Positions 26,528-36,151 are shown, counted from the first letter of the stretch. The stretch is 64,000 bases of DNA from Actinoallomurus purpureus (GCF_024055795.1 NZ_JAMXMY010000018.1:124001-188000), one strand, 5' to 3'. A program made the numbers and translations. Notes: a model not told the origin generated them from the letters alone.

Positions 26528-26594
26528 GTAACTATCTAGATATTGACATCGATGGCTCGCAGGCTTATGGTCATGTATCTATCCAGTTAGTTAC
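26528..26594 (+). promoter_or_regulatory. Divergent promoter with paired TetR operator half-sites
   Basis: TTGACA (26543-26548) and TATGGT (26566-26571) at 17-bp spacing form a good sigma-70-type promoter for the reductase gene. GTAACTA (26528) and TAGTTAC (26588) are inverted copies flanking it, with related ATCTA repeats inside. A TetR dimer bound at each site would block both directions. Confidence 0.65.
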
Positions 26595-26611
26595 AGGATC
26601 GGGGGATCCTC

Positions 26612-27595
26612 ATGGAACACCGCGCACTGGGCGGCCAAAGCCTGACCGTCGGCGCCCAAGGCCTCGGCTGCATGGGTATGAGCGCCTTCTACGGCGCCGC
26701 CGACGAGGCCGAGTCGCTGGCCACCATCGACCGCGCGCTGGAACTCGGCGTCACCCTGCTGGACACCGCCGAGAGCTACGGCCCCTTCATCAACGAACAG
26801 CTTCTCGGCAAGGCGCTGGCAGGGCGCCGGGAGGCCGCCGTGGTCGCCACCAAGACCGGCATCGAGATCACCGACGGCGGCCAGATGCTCGATCTCAACG
26901 GCCGGCCCGAGTACGTCCGCCGGGCCCTCGAACGCTCGCTACGACACCTGGGCACCGACCACGTCGACCTGTACTACCTGCACCGCATCGACCCCAAGGT
27001 GCCCATCGAGGAAACCGTCGGCGCCCTGGCCGAGCTGGTCGCCGAAGGCAAGATCCGCCACATCGGCCTGTGCGAGGCCTCCGCGCAGACCATCCGGCGG
27101 GCCCACGCCGTCCACCCGCTCACCGCCGTCCAGACCGAGTACTCGCTCTTCGAGCGCGGCATCGAACTGGACGGGGTGCGCGACACGCTGCAGGAGCTGG
27201 GGATCGGCCTGGTCGCCTACTCCCCGCTGGGACGCGGCTTCCTGTCCGGCGCGATCACCAGCCCCGACGACTTCGCCGAGGACGACTGGCGCCGGACCGA
27301 CCCCCGGTTCCAGGGCGAGAACTTCGACCGCAACCTGGACGTCGTTCGCGAGGTCCGCCGCATCGCGTCCGACAAGAACGTCACGCCGTCCCAGCTGGCC
27401 CTCGCCTGGGTCCTGCACCAAGGCGCCGTCGCCATCCCCGGCACCAAGCGCCGCCGCTACCTCGAGGAGAACGTCGCCGCGACCGAGGTGACCCTGACCA
27501 CCGACGACATCGCCGCGATCGAGGCGGTCGCCCCACACGGCGTGGTCACCGGCGACCGCTACGCACCCGAGCTGATGGGGACGCTCAACGGCTGA
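26612..27595 (+). CDS. Aldo/keto reductase
   Basis: 327 residues with the complete AKR signature: Asp and Tyr of [14 protein letters not shown], Lys of VVATKTGIE, His of [12 protein letters not shown], and the NADPH-binding end [16 protein letters not shown]. It is of the AKR13-like type common in soil bacteria, reducing aldehydes and ketones with NADPH. Expression is probably controlled by the divergent TetR. The MBL and SDR genes follow on the same strand at 98-136 bp gaps and may form a stress or xenobiotic-response cluster. Confidence 0.9.
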   Translation: MEHRALGGQSLTVGAQGLGCMGMSAFYGAADEAESLATIDRALELGVTLLDTAESYGPFINEQLLGKALAGRREAAVVATKTGIEITDGGQMLDLNGRPEYVRRALERSLRHLGTDHVDLYYLHRIDPKVPIEETVGALAELVAEGKIRHIGLCEASAQTIRRAHAVHPLTAVQTEYSLFERGIELDGVRDTLQELGIGLVAYSPLGRGFLSGAITSPDDFAEDDWRRTDPRFQGENFDRNLDVVREVRRIASDKNVTPSQLALAWVLHQGAVAIPGTKRRRYLEENVAATEVTLTTDDIAAIEAVAPHGVVTGDRYAPELMGTLNG

Positions 27596-27692
27596 GAGCC
27601 GACCGGCGCCTCACAAGATCCCATCGCGGGGCCGGAACACCCCCGCCCCGCCACACGCAGTCCAAGCCCTCGCGTCTCGAAAGACATCCCAA

Positions 27693-28580
27693 ATGCCCCA
27701 GCCAGCCATACGGTCCCGGATCACCATCGGCGGAACGACGATCACCTATCTCCCCGACGGTTTCGGCGCGCACAACCCAGACGTCCTGTTTCCCGGCGTG
27801 GACTGGACGACGCGCCCCGGCTACCTCGAAAACGGGCAGCTCATCCTCTCGTTCGGATCCTTCCTGATACGCGCCGGGGACCAGAGGATTCTCGTGGATC
27901 TGGCCGTAGGGAAGATCGACGTGGACGTGCCCGGCGTCGCTCAACTCAAGGGCGGTTCGCTTCTGCGGAACCTCGCCGCGGAAGGACTGTCCACCGACGA
28001 CATCGACACGGTGGTGTACACCCATCTGCACCTCGATCACGTCGGCTGGACCAGCGATGTCACGCCGCTCCCGAACACGCCCGCGACGGACTCGCCCACG
28101 GGCCTCACCTTCGCCCGGGCACGCCATCTCATGTCGGAAGACGAGTGGCGGTACTGGACGACGAAGACGGCGACCATGGGCGGACCGGACGCCGAGGCAG
28201 TGCTCAAGCCGCTCGACGGCGTCGTCGAGTTCGTCGGGAGCGGCGACAGCATCGCGCCCGGGGTGACCGTCGAGGCCACACCCGGGCATACCCCCGGACA
28301 CCTGGCGATCGTCGTGCGGGACCCGTCGGGCGGCAGCACCGAATCGGCCTACATCGTGGGAGACATCCTTCACTCCCCGGCTCAGGTCGGCGACCCCGCC
28401 TTGGTGTTCTCCTCCGACGTCGCCCCGGACCAGGCCCGAGCGGTGCGCGACCACGTGCTCCAGCGGCCGGACACCGTGATCGCTGCCGGGCACTTCACGG
28501 ACGACGTGTTCGGCCGTGTCACGTCGGTGGGCGACGCTCGCGCCTGGGCTCCCGTCGGCGGCTCGCCGTCTTCCTGGTAA
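27693..28580 (+). CDS. MBL-fold metallo-hydrolase
   Basis: 295 residues. The zinc motif THLHLDHVGW (HxHxDH), the later His in ATPGHTPGHLAIV, the Asp in YIVGDILHSP and the terminal His in AAGHFTDDVFG make up a complete metallo-beta-lactamase-fold site. It belongs to the group with quorum-quenching lactonases and other hydrolases; no specificity can be read. No signal peptide is present. Same strand as the reductase upstream and the SDR downstream. Confidence 0.87.
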   Translation: MPQPAIRSRITIGGTTITYLPDGFGAHNPDVLFPGVDWTTRPGYLENGQLILSFGSFLIRAGDQRILVDLAVGKIDVDVPGVAQLKGGSLLRNLAAEGLSTDDIDTVVYTHLHLDHVGWTSDVTPLPNTPATDSPTGLTFARARHLMSEDEWRYWTTKTATMGGPDAEAVLKPLDGVVEFVGSGDSIAPGVTVEATPGHTPGHLAIVVRDPSGGSTESAYIVGDILHSPAQVGDPALVFSSDVAPDQARAVRDHVLQRPDTVIAAGHFTDDVFGRVTSVGDARAWAPVGGSPSSW

Positions 28581-28716
28581 CCCGGCCGGACCTGCGTCCC
28601 GGGTGCGGCCCGGCCGCGCCCTGCGACCAACCCCCATCGCCGAGCGCCGAGCGCGATCGGTGAGTGAGCCGCCCACGTTGCGGCCCTCGGATTTCTCAAG
28701 TCAGGAGACTCACCTC

Positions 28717-29673
28717 ATGTCCGTACCTCAGACGCCCCACATGTTCGGGGCAGGCACAACCGCCGCCGAGGTGATCGACGGCGTCGACCTGCACGGCCGC
28801 CGAGCCGTGGTGACCGGAGCCAGTTCCGGAATCGGGGTGGAGACGGCCCGGGCGCTCGCCGCGGCGGGCGCCGACGTCACCCTGGCCGTACGGGACACCG
28901 ACGCGGGTGCCCGCGTGGCGGCACGCCTGGAGGCAGAACTGCAGCCCGAATCAGGACAGTTGACAGTGGGGCGGCTCGACCTGGCCGACCGGTCGACGGT
29001 CGCGGCGTTCGTGGCGGCCTGGCACGGTCCGCTGCACATCCTGGTCGGCAATGCCGGAGTGATGGCCCTGCCGGAACTCACCCGCACACCCGACGGCCGG
29101 GAAACGCAGTTCGCCGTCAACCACCTGGGCCACTTCGCCCTCGCCGTCGGCCTCCACCCGGCACTCGCGGCGGCGGACGGCGCACGGATCGTCTCGGTGA
29201 GTTCCATCGGCCACCTCTTCTCACCGGTCGTCTTCGACGACCTGGACTACCGCTTCCGCCCTTACGACCCGTGGACCTCCTACGGGCAGTCGAAGACCGC
29301 CAACGTCCTGTTCGCCGTCGGCGCCGCCGAGCGATGGGCCGACGACGGCATCACCGCCAACGCTCTGATGCCGGGCAACGTCGGCGACACGTCCCTGGCC
29401 CGGCACATGGACATGCAGCAGGTGGCCGACTTCATCGCCTCGGGCGAGCTCGCACTGCCACCGCAGAAGACTGTGGAACAGGGCGCCGCGACCTCGGTGC
29501 TGTTGGCCGCCTCACCGACGGTGGAGGGCATCACCGGCCGCTATTTCGAGGACTGTGCGCAGCCCGAGCCGGTCGCCGAGCGAGCCGGTGCGGTCGCCGG
29601 CGTCGCGCCGTACGCCCTGGATCGGGAGAACGCGGCCCGGCTGTGGGCCGTGTCCGAGACTCTCGTCCGTTAG
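28717..29673 (+). CDS. Short-chain dehydrogenase (retinol dehydrogenase-like)
   Basis: 318 residues from ATG 28717 behind CAGGAG. SDR motifs: VVTGASSGIGVETARALA, NAG in VGNAGVMALPE, Ser in VSVSSIGHLFS and the YGQSK catalytic pair. The longer C-terminus and the FAVNHLGHFAL block place it with the oxidoreductases resembling retinol dehydrogenases/WWOX, common in actinomycetes. Arg after the glycine motif (AVRDTDAG) suggests NADP(H). It is followed by ltrA after 10 bp and probably shares its transcript. Confidence 0.87.
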   Translation: MSVPQTPHMFGAGTTAAEVIDGVDLHGRRAVVTGASSGIGVETARALAAAGADVTLAVRDTDAGARVAARLEAELQPESGQLTVGRLDLADRSTVAAFVAAWHGPLHILVGNAGVMALPELTRTPDGRETQFAVNHLGHFALAVGLHPALAAADGARIVSVSSIGHLFSPVVFDDLDYRFRPYDPWTSYGQSKTANVLFAVGAAERWADDGITANALMPGNVGDTSLARHMDMQQVADFIASGELALPPQKTVEQGAATSVLLAASPTVEGITGRYFEDCAQPEPVAERAGAVAGVAPYALDRENAARLWAVSETLVR

Positions 29674-29683
29674 CGCTGCGGGC

Positions 29684-30940
29684 ATGACCTCGCGACACGA
29701 GCAGTGGGCCCGGCTGCGCCGTCAGCTGTGGCAGCCCCCGCGCGCCCATGGCGAGCAGCCGCGCGAGCGGGTGGTCGGCCCGCTCGAACTGTTCTACGAC
29801 CTGGTCGTGGTCGTGCTGGTCGCCCAGGCCGCCCACCACTTGGCCGGGCACCTGACCTGGCGCGGGCTGGGTGAGTTCGCCGCGGTGTTCGCGCTGGTGT
29901 GGATCGCCTGGTTCAACGGCACCCTCCACCACGAACTGCACGGGTACGAGGATGCCCGCGGCCGGAGCATGTTCCTGCTGCAGATCCTGGTGCTCGTGCC
30001 GCTGGGTGCGTTCATCCCCGAGGCAGGCGGCGCACGCGGAGTCGCGTTCGCCGTGGACGCGGGGGTGCTGTTCGCGGTGCTGGCGGTGCTGTGGCGGCTT
30101 GCCGCTCGCGGTGACAGCCCCGAATTCCGCCGTCCCAGCACGCTGTTCGTGACCGGGACGGCCGTCTGCGCGGTCGTCCTGGCCGCGAGCGCCGCCCTGC
30201 CCGCGGGCGCCCGCGTACTGACGTGGGTCCTTTTGGCCGTCGCCTACCTGGCGGGGTTCGCGGTCATGATCGGTACGGCCACCCCGGTACAGGCGGTCGC
30301 GCTCAGCGTGACCGACGCGCTCACCGAACGGTTCGGGCTGTTCATCATCATCGTGCTCGGCGAGACCGTGACCGGAGTGGTCGACGGACTGGCCCACGAG
30401 CCGGCCAACGCGCTCACCCTCGCCGTCGGGCTCGTCGCCGTCGTCGCCGGCTTCGGTGCCTGGTGGACGTACTTCGACTTCGCCGGACACCGGCGGCCGA
30501 GGCCCACACGCGCGAGCACCGTGCAGTGGATGCTGGTTCACCTGCCGCTCACGGCCGCGGTGGCCGCCATGGGCGCCGCGATGCTCGGCCTCGTCGAGCA
30601 CGCCCACGACAGCCGGACCCCCGCCGCCACGGCCTGGGTGCTCTGCGGGGGAGCGGCCGTCGTGTTCTGCGCGACGATGGTGCTTGCGGCATCCCTGCGC
30701 GTCTGGCGCCTGGACCGCGGGCTCTACCGGCCGCTGGCCCGCACCTGCGTCGTGGTGGCCGTAGCGTGTGCAGGAGTCGGTGCCGCACGCCCGGCTCCAC
30801 TCGTTCTCGGGCTCGTCATCGTCCTCCTCTTCGGTGTGCCCTGGGGACTCGCCGTGGCGTACCGCCTATCCCACGAAGAGGGATCCACCGCTGAGAAAGT
30901 GCCGGGGGCTGCGGAAAGTCAGGACGACAACCCGCGCTAG
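29684..30940 (+). CDS. ltrA: Low temperature requirement protein A (LtrA) family membrane protein
   Basis: 418 residues with about ten hydrophobic helices. The family signature is at the N-terminus, VGPLELFYDLVVVVLVAQAAHHL, then FNGTLHHELHGYEDARGR, and the mid-protein block TERFGLFIIIVLGETVTGVVDGLA. LtrA was first linked to growth of Listeria at low temperature, but its molecular activity is unknown. The gene begins 10 bp after the SDR stop, so co-expression is likely. Confidence 0.87.
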   Translation: MTSRHEQWARLRRQLWQPPRAHGEQPRERVVGPLELFYDLVVVVLVAQAAHHLAGHLTWRGLGEFAAVFALVWIAWFNGTLHHELHGYEDARGRSMFLLQILVLVPLGAFIPEAGGARGVAFAVDAGVLFAVLAVLWRLAARGDSPEFRRPSTLFVTGTAVCAVVLAASAALPAGARVLTWVLLAVAYLAGFAVMIGTATPVQAVALSVTDALTERFGLFIIIVLGETVTGVVDGLAHEPANALTLAVGLVAVVAGFGAWWTYFDFAGHRRPRPTRASTVQWMLVHLPLTAAVAAMGAAMLGLVEHAHDSRTPAATAWVLCGGAAVVFCATMVLAASLRVWRLDRGLYRPLARTCVVVAVACAGVGAARPAPLVLGLVIVLLFGVPWGLAVAYRLSHEEGSTAEKVPGAAESQDDNPR

Positions 30941-31042
30941 CCCGGCGCACCACCCGGAGGAAACCCAAGCCCCCGCGTGGATTTGCCTGTCCCCGTCCAC
31001 CACCGCTCCTCGGCAGGGCGCCGAAACGCGCTGGTCCACCTC

Positions 31043-32608
31043 TCACGAACTGGCCCCTGCCGAGGTGTTGTAGTACTGGCCGCCGCCGTAGCTTGCCGCG
31101 TAGGCGGAACCGGCATCACGCGCTGGGATGACGATCTCGGCTACCCCGTTGTGCACCGGCCTCAGCGGGCCGTAGGCCCTGCCGTCAACCGAGAACCGGA
31201 CTCTGCCCGTTGGACTCGCCGGTTGCGCGGTCGCGGGCGTGACCCGCGCGGTGAGCAGGACGCCGCCCGGCCGGTGCGTCGCGTGGACGGTGGTGGTCGT
31301 CGCCCGGAACGCGACCCTGGTCAGGAAGTCGTGCAGCGCGTTTCGCCAATACGACCAGTTGTGCCCGCCGTTGACGTTGTAGGCCACGAACGGCACACCC
31401 GCGGCCGTCAGTAGCGACTGCTCGGCCGTGGTGTTGCCCTGCGCCAGGCCGCCGAGGTCCTGGACGGCGACACCGATGTGGAGCCCGAGCAGTTGCTTGA
31501 GCTGGGGATTGGTCTGCTCGCCGGCGATCGGAATTCCGCGGGGCGCCGACCAGACGCCGTAGTAGCCGAACGATGTGGTGTTGTGGAACAGGATGTCCTG
31601 GACCACCGTCGCACCGCCCGAAAGTCCCACCAGGGCGCGCCCGCCGGCGCTTGCGTCGACGTTGTAGTGCTGCTGCGTGAACGGGATGATGTCGTCGAGA
31701 GTCTCAGCGGTCGTGGGGTTGTTGGGCATCACGACGACCATCGGCTGGATAAGGCGTCTGGCGATGAGGTCGTCCATGACGTTGTTCAGGTCCCCCTGGG
31801 TGCTCCAGTCCATCTCGTTGCCGCCGCCGCCGTGGATCAGGTAGAAGGTGGGGTACGGCGTCGCGCGGCGGGGGTTGTAACCCGGGGGTGTGTAGACGGA
31901 GAGGTAGTTCTCGTCCGCCGGATTCACGTGGCCGGGCGAACTGTAGGTGATGTGGGTCAGCGTGCCGCGCTCGCGGGCGGGAGCCTCGGACTGCCAGGAG
32001 TAGTCGGCCGTGTGGAACTTCGGGTCCGACGGCACGTAGACCTGGCTGGTGCGTTCGATCGAGCCGCTCGTGTCCCACGGGGGGTTCGACGGGTCGGCCG
32101 TCGGGGTGCAGCCGGTCAGGGCCGGCGCGGCCGCGTCGCAGTCGCGGTAGAAGGCGTAGCTGAACACGCCTGAGGGCAGCGCGGTCGTGAACGACCACAC
32201 GCCAGTCGCATTGTTCTTGACCATGTCATCGACCGGCCAGTTCGCGGCCGAACCAGCGTTCGGAGAGGCCAGCGGGAAGTCCCCGACCTGCCAGGTATCG
32301 CCATGTCGCGGGTTCGGGTTGGTCGGATCCGCGGCGATGTCTTCGGCCGACGAGAACGACCATTCGCCCTTGATCCGCATCCGGGTCGCGGACGGGTCGT
32401 GGATCCGGAACGTCACCTTGTACCCCGTCGGCGCGGTGCCGGTGTGCACGACCTGCGGGGAGAAGATCTTCGCCGGATCGTGTGGCGTACCGGCCGTGGC
32501 GGCCGGGACGACCGACAGGATCAGGGTTGCCGCGACGGCGGCAGCCAGCGTGGCTCTGATGACGGTGGCAGTGCCCGCGCAGCCACGCAGTCTCATTAGT
32601 TTCATCAT
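31043..32608 (-). CDS. Secreted esterase (PF00756) with N- and C-terminal beta domains
   Basis: 521 residues. A signal peptide (basic start, core VIRATLAAAVAATLILSVV, Ala-x-Ala site near residue 39) precedes an early-set beta domain resembling those before enterochelin- and feruloyl-type esterases (YKVTFRIHDPSATRMRIKGE). The hydrolase part has YPTFYLIHGGGGNEMDW, the nucleophile ALVGLSGGATVV and the His in NVNGGHNWSYW. The last ~70 residues form a second Ig-like domain (GVLLTARVTPATAQP). It probably releases acyl groups from polysaccharide or lipid substrates outside the cell. The next in-frame Met residues at 32605 and 32596 are alternatives. Confidence 0.85.
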   Translation of the reverse strand: MMKLMRLRGCAGTATVIRATLAAAVAATLILSVVPAATAGTPHDPAKIFSPQVVHTGTAPTGYKVTFRIHDPSATRMRIKGEWSFSSAEDIAADPTNPNPRHGDTWQVGDFPLASPNAGSAANWPVDDMVKNNATGVWSFTTALPSGVFSYAFYRDCDAAAPALTGCTPTADPSNPPWDTSGSIERTSQVYVPSDPKFHTADYSWQSEAPARERGTLTHITYSSPGHVNPADENYLSVYTPPGYNPRRATPYPTFYLIHGGGGNEMDWSTQGDLNNVMDDLIARRLIQPMVVVMPNNPTTAETLDDIIPFTQQHYNVDASAGGRALVGLSGGATVVQDILFHNTTSFGYYGVWSAPRGIPIAGEQTNPQLKQLLGLHIGVAVQDLGGLAQGNTTAEQSLLTAAGVPFVAYNVNGGHNWSYWRNALHDFLTRVAFRATTTTVHATHRPGGVLLTARVTPATAQPASPTGRVRFSVDGRAYGPLRPVHNGVAEIVIPARDAGSAYAASYGGGQYYNTSAGASS

Positions 32609-32822
32609 TGCCTGTTTCCGGTTGGCTCGCTGGGATAGCGGATGCGGTGGTAAAGCGGCACACAACACCGGCCGGCGAACGCTGGGCGGCGTTCAATCCG
32701 CACGTGGCAATGAGCCAATGTGGAAAGTGCCCGAAATCGCGGTCGGGAAAATTCAGACGGCCAGTATTGACTGCGTCGGCACTGGAGCAGGCGGATCAGC
32801 CGGGATCGCCGGCAAGCAACAA

Positions 32823-33038
32823 CTACCGATGCCGAAGCCTCGCTAGTGGACCGGACGAGCGAGGCTTTGTCGGGAAGACGAAAGCCGCAGATAATGAGGT
32901 TTCTGTTCGGGCGACCGGGTCGCCTCCGCTCCCATCCCCGGCCGCATGGGCCATGGCGCCCGAGGCACCGATCGTCAGGACCGGGACGAACACGGCCGCT
33001 GTCAACGCGGCCAGCCGTTGCTTGGAAAGACCTCTCAC
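32823..33038 (-). CDS. Small secreted protein, probably truncated
   Basis: GTG 33038 follows GAGGAG by 6-7 nt (an ATG immediately upstream runs into TGA). The 71 codons start with a credible Sec signal: MRGLSKQRLAALTAAVFVP, then VLTIGASGAMAHAAG. The mature part is only ~38 residues of low complexity and Arg-rich at the end, suggesting the remainder of a larger exported protein has been lost. No family is recognised. Confidence 0.45.
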   Translation of the reverse strand: MRGLSKQRLAALTAAVFVPVLTIGASGAMAHAAGDGSGGDPVARTETSLSAAFVFPTKPRSSGPLARLRHR

Positions 33039-33395
33039 ATGAAACTCCTCGGCGGAGGCCGCGTCCGGCCCCCGAGGTCCGCGACGTGGTGTGAGGCGGG
33101 CCCCGTGTGGGGCACACCTCCGGCGGAGGCCTCAAGGGCAGCGCGGCGAAGTAGAGCACCGGTCTTGCCGCGCACGGCGTCGAAGCGTGGCGTGCCCACC
33201 GGACCCCCGGATGTGGTGTGACAGCCACGGCGCAGCGGCGGGCCGGGGCGGGACATCCGTGAGTCGTTGTCGTGCTGTTGGTTTGGGAGAACGGCAGAAC
33301 AAGCCGGGTGTTGCGCAACATCCGTAACGCATCCGGTTTGAGCGAGTTGATCACCAGGCTGGTGCGCAAAGCCTAAGGACAGGGTTTCGGATGTG

Positions 33396-33752
33396 TCAAT
33401 GACCGAATTTGAAGCGCGTCCGTATCTCGCGGCTGGCGCGGACGACTGCCAGCCGCTGATCCAAAGTCTTCGACGAGCCCGAAGGCCACAGCGACCCCGC
33501 CGCGCGCCTCGGCGTGAACTCCGCACCGCCGGTCACGACGGGGTCGTGCAGGGCGGCGGGCTGGCTGTACCGGTCCAGTGCATCCGGGATGCCACGTAGC
33601 ACGGGTTCGCCGAGGGAGCCGAGCGTCCCGCCTACGACGATCGCGTCCGGATTCAAGGTTGTCACCAGGCTGGACATCGCCCGGCCGATCGTCCGACCGG
33701 TATCGACGAGCAGCGCTCGCGTCCCGTGATCGCCCGAGTTGGCCAGGCTCAT
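33396..33752 (-). pseudogene. ROK-family regulator/kinase relic (C-terminal half)
   Basis: The frame reads TRALLVDTGRTIGRAMSSLV then TTLNPDAIVVGGTLGSLGEPVL, the typical C-terminal subdomain of ROK proteins (sugar kinases or NagC/Mlc-type repressors). The N-terminal ~250 residues with the ATP or DNA-binding part are absent. Near 33510 the frame shifts, because the expected VAVAFGLVEDF continues in another frame. No transporter or sugar genes remain nearby. The interval 33039-33395 has no supported gene. Confidence 0.6.
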
Positions 33753-33842
33753 GCACGCTTCGTATCATGCCGTATCTGTCATGTCCCGAGGTCGAGCCGA
33801 GGTTGATCGCACGCCATCAGCAGCAGGTGAGACACTGAAGGC

Positions 33843-34160
33843 ATGAACGTCAGGGGGTATGCCGCCGCGCGCCCGTACGCGACACCGGCCTCGCTTGAGG
33901 AGCTGACCGGCCCGGTGAACGGCCGTATCACCCTGCCCGGCCATCTCGACTGGGGTCCCCGCCGTACATACGACCTCGATGACCCATCCGACGTGCGGCT
34001 GCTGTACATGCGTGTCGTACGCGAAAGCGCCAGCGCCGAAGACCTGCGTCGGCTCCTCAACGCTGACCTGCTGCGGCAGGTGTGGTCCCGCCTGGTCCTT
34101 CCGCCCCGGGTACGCGTGATGTGGGAGAGCCGGTTCCCCGAACTGTCCCACGCCGCCTGA
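33843..34160 (+). CDS. Putative antitoxin partner of the AbiEii-type protein
   Basis: 105 residues, no membrane span. Its stop overlaps the next start by one base (TGATG), so translation is coupled. The C-terminal half (DVRLLYMRVVRESASAEDL, DLLRQVWSRLVLPPRVR) looks like helical linker plus a short strand. Its place directly before a nucleotidyltransferase toxin suggests the antitoxin of a type IV system, but it lacks the HTH of AbiEi antitoxins. I do not recognise a family; role inferred from context. Confidence 0.6.
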   Translation: MNVRGYAAARPYATPASLEELTGPVNGRITLPGHLDWGPRRTYDLDDPSDVRLLYMRVVRESASAEDLRRLLNADLLRQVWSRLVLPPRVRVMWESRFPELSHAA

Positions 34161-34777
34161 TGGACGACTTCCATCGTCGGCTGGCCCGCATCGGCTTGGA
34201 CGCCGCGGCTGAGCATGGGTTCGCGCTGGCCGGTGGGTATGCGGTCCAGGCGCATGGGATCCTGCAGCGCCCGAGTGAGGATGTCGACCTGTTCACCTCG
34301 GCCATGCGTGAGGACTTCGCCGAAGGCGCCGCGAAGATCATTGCCGCCTACCGAGACCATGGCCTCGACGTCCGGATCGACGTCGACAGCCCACAGTTCA
34401 TGCGCCTATGGGTCACGGACACCGGCACTGGGCGAGAGAGCAAGGTCGAGCTCGCGGCCGATCTGCGGTCAAACCCACCCGTCGCCATGGCCATCGGCCC
34501 CGTCGCCCACCTCGACGACGTCGCCGGAGGCAAGGTCGAAGCCCTGTTCTCCAGAGCCGAAGCCCGTGACTTCATCGACGTGGACGCCCTGCTGACCAGC
34601 GGAGCCTTCACCCGCGACGAACTCCTGGCCCTCGCCGCGGCACGCGACGCCGGATTCGACCACAGCGTATTCGCCCAGATGCTCACCTCCCTCGATATCT
34701 ACCCCGACACCGAGCTCACTGCCTACGGCCTCACCACCGCCCAGGTGACCGGACTGCGGCGGCGTATCACCGACTGA
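34160..34777 (+). CDS. AbiEii/AbiGii-type nucleotidyltransferase toxin
   Basis: 205 residues. The nucleotidyltransferase core is visible: ALAGGYAVQAHGILQRPSED continuing VDLF, giving the G-G-x(n)-D-x-D metal site, with a further acidic strand in RIDVDSPQ and KVELAADL. The helical second half (VAGGKVEALFSRAEARDFID) matches AbiEii proteins, which transfer nucleotides to tRNA or other targets and block phage growth or cell growth. It is translationally coupled to its partner. This may be a phage-defence pair with an atypical antitoxin. Confidence 0.78.
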   Translation: MDDFHRRLARIGLDAAAEHGFALAGGYAVQAHGILQRPSEDVDLFTSAMREDFAEGAAKIIAAYRDHGLDVRIDVDSPQFMRLWVTDTGTGRESKVELAADLRSNPPVAMAIGPVAHLDDVAGGKVEALFSRAEARDFIDVDALLTSGAFTRDELLALAAARDAGFDHSVFAQMLTSLDIYPDTELTAYGLTTAQVTGLRRRITD

Positions 34778-34966
34778 CACCGAGAACTGACCGGCAGCAC
34801 AAGCAACGGCGATCCGACCCCGAACACCCCCGCCAACTGACAGAGTGCAACGCATCCGTGCGCAGGCCGATGTCGGCCAGCCGGGGACGGTTGGGTGCTC
34901 GGTGGGTGCTCGTACGTCGCGGTACGTGTGGGTGCCAGAAACTCGGCCAGCAGGACGTGGCCGGGG

Positions 34967-36151
34967 TCATCTGGCCAGGGCCTGGGTGGGGGAAAGGCGG
35001 GCGGCGCGGGCGGCCGGGTAGAGGCCGGCGACGGTGCCGATGAGGAGGGTGCCGGCCAGGCCGAGGGGTAGGGCCGTGGCCGGGAGGACGGCCCCCCAGT
35101 GTTCGTACTGGGCGTAGCCGACGGTGACGAGGGTGCCGAGGGCGCAGCCGGCGAGACCGCCGAGGAGCGCGAGGGCGAGGGATTCGCCGATGAACTGGCC
35201 GGCGATGTGCCGGCGGGTCGCCCCGAGGGCGCGGCGCAGGCCGATCTCACTGCGGCGTTCGAGCACCGAGATGACCATGACGTTGGCGATGCCGATCGCG
35301 CCGACCAGGACGGCGACGGCGCCGAGGCCGAGGAAGAGGCTGTTGAAGGTCTTCTTGGCGGCGAGCCGGGCGCTGAGCGCGGCCGAGGGCTGGCTGGCGC
35401 TGACCAGGTCGGGGTGGGCGGGACTGGTGGCGGCGGCGAGGGTCTTGGCGGCCTCTCCGACGTGTTCGGGGTCAGCGCGCAGGTAGATGGTGGAGGTCGA
35501 GCCGTCGATGCGGAAGGCCCGCTCGGCTTCGGCGAAGCCGATGAGGGCGGAGCGGTCGATGTCGGGGGCCAGTTCGATGGGGGCGAGGATGCCGACGACC
35601 GTGAAGGTCTTGCCGCCGAGCCAGACCGCGGTGTCGGGGCGCAGGGTGGTGATGCCGAGGCGCCGGGCGGCCACCGCGCCGAGGACGGTGACGGGGTAGT
35701 TGCTGGTGGCGGCGTTGAGGAAGACGCCCTGGGCGACTTGGCCGCGCAGGAGGGAGGGCAGGTTGGGACGGGCCGCCTTGATGCCGATGCCGCCGGTGAT
35801 GATGGAGCCGATGTGCTTGCTGCGCAGGACGGTGCCGGATACCGGGGCGATGCCGGACACCTGCTGGACGTACGGGGCGTTGGTGAGGGTCTGTTCGGCG
35901 GACAGCGGGAGGGTGGACTGGTCGCCGGTGAGGCTCTGGCCGGGCTGGACGGTGAGCAGGTTGGTGCCGAGCCGGTCGAGCTCGTGCTGGAGGCCGGCCG
36001 CGCTGGACTGGGAGATACCCAGGACGCAGACGATGGCGGCGATGCCGATCGCGATACCGAGGACGGAGAGGGCGGCCCGGAGTTTACGGGCGCCGATGCC
36101 GAGGAGCGAGACGCGGACCAGATCGGCGGCGGCGAGGCGGCTGGATCTCAT
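34967..36151 (-). CDS. MacB-type ABC transporter permease
   Basis: 394 residues. One N-terminal helix (AALSVLGIAIGIAAIVCVLG), a ~220-residue external MacB-PCD domain (IAPVSGTVLRSKHIGSIIT) and three C-terminal helices containing the FtsX motif VMVISVLERRSEIGLRRALG. This is the topology of MacB/LolC-like mechanotransmission permeases that push molecules out without moving them through the membrane. Its start overlaps the ATPase gene stop (ATGA, 36148-36151). Last gene of the efflux operon. Confidence 0.9.
   Translation of the reverse strand: MRSSRLAAADLVRVSLLGIGARKLRAALSVLGIAIGIAAIVCVLGISQSSAAGLQHELDRLGTNLLTVQPGQSLTGDQSTLPLSAEQTLTNAPYVQQVSGIAPVSGTVLRSKHIGSIITGGIGIKAARPNLPSLLRGQVAQGVFLNAATSNYPVTVLGAVAARRLGITTLRPDTAVWLGGKTFTVVGILAPIELAPDIDRSALIGFAEAERAFRIDGSTSTIYLRADPEHVGEAAKTLAAATSPAHPDLVSASQPSAALSARLAAKKTFNSLFLGLGAVAVLVGAIGIANVMVISVLERRSEIGLRRALGATRRHIAGQFIGESLALALLGGLAGCALGTLVTVGYAQYEHWGAVLPATALPLGLAGTLLIGTVAGLYPAARAARLSPTQALAR

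Noticed and set aside
33035-33526. Minus-strand frame overlapping the ROK relic
   Set aside because: It is another frame of the decayed ROK region with basic low-complexity sequence; only the ROK frame shows family residues.
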